DNA of 6,568 nt. It comes from an uncultured cyanobacterium (GTDB lineage Bacteria; Cyanobacteriota; Cyanobacteriia; CACIAM-69d). Location: the NCBI GenBank assembly GCA_937894105.1, contig CALCTI010000330.1:1-6568 (forward strand), written 5' to 3'. The translations under genes were made by a program, and so were the position numbers. Of the stretch, positions 5,347 through 6,568 are shown one piece after another (within the stretch, counting starts at the first letter, position 1; every line of letters starts with the position of its first letter). The notes beneath the pieces were generated by a model. The model did no database searches, was not told where the DNA came from, and worked only from the letters and a program-made list of their open reading frames with translations.

Positions 5347-5901
5347 CTATCCTAGCGGTAAAAAGGGTTGGGCTAGCACATAGCTGGCGATGGTTTTGGC
5401 GTCGATCGCCTCCCCGGCACGCACGGCGGCTTCAAACTCGGCGGGGGTCATCAACACCACTTCAATATCTTCGTCCTCATCCTGGGCTGGCGGCGTTTCC
5501 AGCTTTTCCAGGTTGGTGGCCAAAAATGCATAGATAAACTCGTCCGAATAGCCCGGTGCCAATGGAAAATCCCCCAGATGCCGCCAGGTGTCGCTGCGGT
5601 AGCCCGTTTCCTCTTCAATTTCTCGCTTAATGGTATCCGCCGGATCTTCGCCCACCTCCACGGTACCCGCCGGAAATTCTAGCAGCCGCCCCGCCACGGC
5701 AAATCGAAATTGTTTTACCAGCACCAGCTTGCCGTCGTTGGTGACGGGCACTGCCAGCGCCCCGCCTGGATGGCGTACACAGGACCATTCCCCTTCGGCT
5801 CCGTTTGGCAACCGCAATTTTTGCACTTCGTAACTAAACTTGCGACCGTGATAGGTCAGGCGTTGTTGCAATACTTCGGCTTGCTCTTGGCCCAGGGTCA
5901 T
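5347..5901 (-). CDS. Nudix hydrolase, ADP-ribose pyrophosphatase type
   Basis: A 184-residue Nudix protein with a complete Nudix box at 79-101: Gly79, Glu85, then REIEEETGY (93-101), matching GX5EX7REUXEEXGU with all metal-binding glutamates. EFPAGTVE just before the box and a proline 16 residues after the box glycine (Pro116 in LAPGYSDE) are the pattern usually seen in ADP-ribose pyrophosphatases. These split ADP-ribose to AMP and ribose 5-phosphate in the cytoplasm. An N-terminal beta region (17-70) and an acidic DEDEDIEV segment (141-148) near the end also fit this group. The ATG overlaps the folK stop as ATGA (5901-5898) and has no ribosome binding site, so translation is probably coupled to folK. 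Because of that partner, a role in the pyrophosphate-removal step of folate synthesis is an alternative, but the sequence favours ADP-ribose. Confidence 0.88.
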   Translation of the reverse strand: MTLGQEQAEVLQQRLTYHGRKFSYEVQKLRLPNGAEGEWSCVRHPGGALAVPVTNDGKLVLVKQFRFAVAGRLLEFPAGTVEVGEDPADTIKREIEEETGYRSDTWRHLGDFPLAPGYSDEFIYAFLATNLEKLETPPAQDEDEDIEVVLMTPAEFEAAVRAGEAIDAKTIASYVLAQPFLPLG

Positions 5902-6434
5902 GGCGTTGGGGGATTTTGGTTGACGGCGAGTTGAATTTGCGAACAGTCTACCGTTTGCAGCAGCTGTTGGATGGTTTTGTGCGATCGCGGATCCACCCAG
6001 TCCGGCGCAATATCGGTGAGGGGCTGCAATACAAAGGCGCGATCGCCCAACCCCGGATGGGGCACGGTCAAATGGTCGGATTCAATGAGGCGATCGCCAT
6101 ACAACAACAAATCCAAATCCAAAGTACGCGGTCCCCAATGCACCTCCCGCACTCGTCCCAACCCCGTTTCCGTCTCCAGCAACACCTGCAATAACTCATT
6201 AGGAGAAAGGGAAGTTTCCAGCAAAGCGCAACCATTGAGATAGTCCGGCTGAGGCGGTCCCATGGGTGGGCTGGAATACCAAGGCGATCGCGCGGCGACA
6301 GTTATTTTTGGGTGGTCGTTCAGGCGGGTTAGGGCATTGTTGAAGGTTTCGGCAGGGTTGTTGAGGTTGCCCCCTAGGGCGATCGCCACTGAAACTGGTG
6401 AATCGACTGGTACATCAATAGAAATTCCTGTCAT
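5898..6434 (-). CDS. folK: 2-amino-4-hydroxy-6-hydroxymethyldihydropteridine pyrophosphokinase (HPPK)
   Basis: A 178-residue cytoplasmic enzyme that transfers pyrophosphate from ATP to 6-hydroxymethyl-7,8-dihydropterin, just before dihydropteroate synthase in folate synthesis. The N-terminal strand VAIALGGNLNNP (16-27) is the family start. SPWYSSPPMG (50-59) and YLNGCALLET (65-74) form the pterin pocket. HWGPRTLDLDLLLYG (99-113) is the HPPK signature, with the magnesium ligands Asp106 and Asp108. VPHP (124-127) and RAFVL (132-136) follow as expected. It has about 14 more N-terminal residues than short bacterial homologues. A GTG at codon 16 could be an alternative start, but neither start has a strong ribosome binding site. 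The stop overlaps the Nudix start (ATGA), and the start overlaps the stop of a 22-codon ORF in the same way. Confidence 0.95.
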   Translation of the reverse strand: MTGISIDVPVDSPVSVAIALGGNLNNPAETFNNALTRLNDHPKITVAARSPWYSSPPMGPPQPDYLNGCALLETSLSPNELLQVLLETETGLGRVREVHWGPRTLDLDLLLYGDRLIESDHLTVPHPGLGDRAFVLQPLTDIAPDWVDPRSHKTIQQLLQTVDCSQIQLAVNQNPPTP

Positions 6435-6499
6435 ACCTGCCGCTGGGCTTTGTAATCGTAATCATCTTCGTATTCGGCAGTGATGCAATGGATGGTCAC
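6431..6499 (-). CDS. Possible 22-codon leader ORF overlapping the folK start
   Basis: In the frame -1 relative to folK, a GTG at 6499-6497 opens 22 codons that read VTIHCITAEYEDDYDYKAQR followed by QV and TGA (6433-6431). That stop overlaps the folK ATG as ATGA. An in-frame TGA lies directly before the GTG, so it is not the tail of a longer gene. The peptide is acidic and Tyr-rich (EYEDDYDY), unlike random translation of the surrounding A/T-rich sequence. No ribosome binding site is visible for either the GTG or the folK ATG. The stop-start overlap suggests a translationally coupled leader peptide or small protein. It may also be chance. Confidence 0.35.
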   Translation of the reverse strand: MTIHCITAEYEDDYDYKAQRQV

Positions 6500-6568
6500 T
6501 CAATTTCGAAAAGCTTGAATCTTCTGTAAATTAAGGCTCAGCCTACATTACGTTGCATCATTACCATT
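6500..6568 (-). promoter_or_regulatory. Upstream region of folK with an odd-centred palindrome
   Basis: A/T-rich sequence with no gene visible. AGGCT-C-AGCCT (6534-6544) is a perfect 11-base dyad around one central base, about 35 bases upstream of the GTG of the leader ORF and next to an A/T-rich TTAATTT (minus strand) that could serve as a -10. TGATGCAA (6481-6488) and TTGCATCA (6553-6560) are a further distant inverted pair. The window ends here, so the promoter may be incomplete. Confidence 0.3.

Noticed and set aside
1..6568. CRISPR array, tRNA, rRNA, toxin-antitoxin, phage or defence genes
   Set aside because: I looked for regularly spaced repeats, tRNA-like cloverleaf ends and typical protein motifs and saw none.

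Overview
The window looks like a cyanobacterial chromosome. It encodes both subunits of the oxygenic-type cytochrome b6 / subunit IV pair (petB, petD), a CtpA-type carboxyl-terminal processing protease, and 14 exact copies of the octamer GCGATCGC (the HIP1 motif typical of cyanobacteria). I cannot place it to genus.

Layout, left to right. (1) Positions 2-241, plus strand: the 3' end of a gene whose tail resembles sulfotransferases. (2) 280-455: a transposase-less element of about 176 bp with matching inverted ends, MITE-like, lying between two convergent genes. Its right end reaches the stop codon of ctpA. (3) 453-1850, minus: ctpA. (4) 1851-2313: divergent intergenic region with a good inverted repeat at 2163-2196. 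(5) 2314-2961 and 3331-3813, plus: petB and petD, separated by a 369-bp spacer holding several dyads and a possible internal promoter, followed by a clear rho-independent terminator at 3921-3952. (6) 4179-6499, minus: a run of genes read right to left. It comprises a possible 22-codon leader ORF, folK (HPPK), a Nudix hydrolase overlapping folK by 4 bp, a small exported protein with four cysteine-paired repeats, and a small coiled-coil protein of phasin-like appearance.

How the parts fit. CtpA matures the D1 protein of photosystem II in the lumen. PetB and PetD form the quinol-oxidising core of the cytochrome b6f complex. The left half is therefore photosynthetic electron-transfer housekeeping, transcribed divergently from one regulatory region. 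The right half is mixed housekeeping. The overlapping starts and stops at folK/Nudix, and at the leader ORF/folK, suggest translational coupling. The exported cysteine-repeat protein and the coiled-coil protein are the least understood genes.

I see no complete defence, secretion or phage system, no CRISPR array and no tRNA or rRNA. The best candidates for something undescribed are the cysteine-repeat exported protein (4631-5200), the MITE-like element abutting ctpA, the leader ORF of folK, and the structured petB-petD spacer.
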